Part shown: in pieces, positions 6,277 to 6,563 of the stretch
Layout of the letters: each line of letters opens with the position of its first letter
Numbering within the stretch: position 1 is the stretch's first letter
Source: Erythrobacter sp.
GTDB taxonomy: Bacteria; Pseudomonadota; Alphaproteobacteria; Sphingomonadales; Sphingomonadaceae
Direction of reading: 5' to 3'
Length of the DNA stretch: 6,563 nucleotides
NCBI GenBank assembly: GCA_013214365.1
Contig: JABSPI010000247.1
Location: 1 to 6,563 of the forward strand
Notes under the pieces: generated by a model
What the model saw: the letters and a program-made list of their open reading frames with translations, nothing else
What the model was told of the DNA's origin: nothing
Databases searched by the model: none
Position numbers and translations under genes: made by a program

Positions 6277-6563
6277 GCGCGGCGGGTGCGAGGGCTGATC
6301 TGATCGCGCATTGGCGATCTCATCTCGCCGAAGCGCGCCGCCTGTCCCCGCATACGGTGCGCGCTTATGTGAGCGCAGCGCAGCGTCTGATCCATGCCCG
6401 TGATCTGTCTGAATGGAGCGAGATCGCCGCGCTCGAGGCGCATGATCTGCGCGCGCATCTGGCCACCCGTAGGGCCGAGGGTCTTGGCAATTCCAGTGCG
6501 GCGCGTGAATTGTCCGCGTTAAAGGCATTGATCACCTATGCGCGCGCGCAAAGCGGCGATCCC
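6273..6563 (+). CDS. xerC: XerC-type tyrosine recombinase, N-terminal part cut by the window edge
   Basis: An open frame of 97 codons starts at ATG 6273, overlapping the hemW stop by 4 bases, and runs off the right edge without a stop. The translation shows the SAM-like core-binding domain of Xer recombinases: HWRSHLAEARRLSPHTVRAY (13-32), a middle WSEIAAL, then DLRAHLATRRAEGLGNSSAA (58-77) and RELSALKALITYA (78-90). These match the XerC/XerD pattern of a first helix followed by the dif-contacting helices. The catalytic domain with the R-K-H-R-H-Y residues lies beyond the window. XerC with XerD resolves chromosome dimers at dif during cell division. The operon position after hemW and the style favour XerC over XerD or a phage integrase, but without the C-terminal half this is not proven. 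Confidence 0.85.
   Translation, partial: MSAAGARADLIAHWRSHLAEARRLSPHTVRAYVSAAQRLIHARDLSEWSEIAALEAHDLRAHLATRRAEGLGNSSAARELSALKALITYARAQSGDP

Noticed and set aside
1..6563. CRISPR arrays, insertion sequences, tRNA or rRNA genes, toxin-antitoxin or defence systems
   Set aside because: I saw no regularly spaced repeats, transposase-like frames, tRNA-like folds or recognisable defence proteins; the Xer gene belongs to the housekeeping operon and does not signal a mobile element.

Overview
The window reads as a chromosomal housekeeping segment of an alphaproteobacterium, most likely from the Sphingomonadales/Erythrobacter side. The reasons are the moderately high GC content, the hrcA-grpE pair divergent from rph, the chain rph-rdgB-hemW followed by a XerC-type recombinase, and the general sequence style of RdgB, HemW and RNase PH. 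This placement is inference from gene order and protein resemblance; no rRNA or other marker is present.

Left part (1-1004, + strand): a small multi-pass membrane protein that I do not recognise, followed 24 bases later by a GNAT acetyltransferase of unknown substrate. Middle part (1006-3638, - strand): hrcA, grpE and a membrane-anchored, shortened CobT-like von Willebrand A protein, read in that order with gaps of 19 and 6 bases, so probably one heat-shock operon. The CobT-like gene is split into two reading frames at a (GC)5 dinucleotide run. Both halves keep strong CobT similarity, so it is a recent slippage mutation, a frameshifted gene, or a sequence error. Its end meets the end of the GNAT gene with one base between them, next to a small hairpin.

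Right part (3743-6563, + strand): rph, rdgB, hemW and the first 97 codons of xerC. rph/rdgB overlap by 4 bases (GTGA) and hemW/xerC overlap by 4 bases (ATGA), so this is a tightly packed, translationally coupled operon. Between rdgB and hemW lies a perfect 8-bp inverted repeat with a 3-nt loop that ends directly at the hemW start codon. The two operons share a divergent control region of about 105 bases (3639-3742), in which I see no CIRCE operator.

Roles: HrcA represses heat-shock genes and GrpE is the nucleotide-exchange factor of DnaK. RNase PH trims tRNA 3' ends and RdgB removes non-canonical purine nucleotides. HemW is a heme-binding radical-SAM protein, and XerC resolves chromosome dimers. 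Most of the window is ordinary core genome. The points worth a second look are the split CobT-like gene in the heat-shock operon and the hairpin at the hemW start. I do not see evidence for a new multi-gene system.
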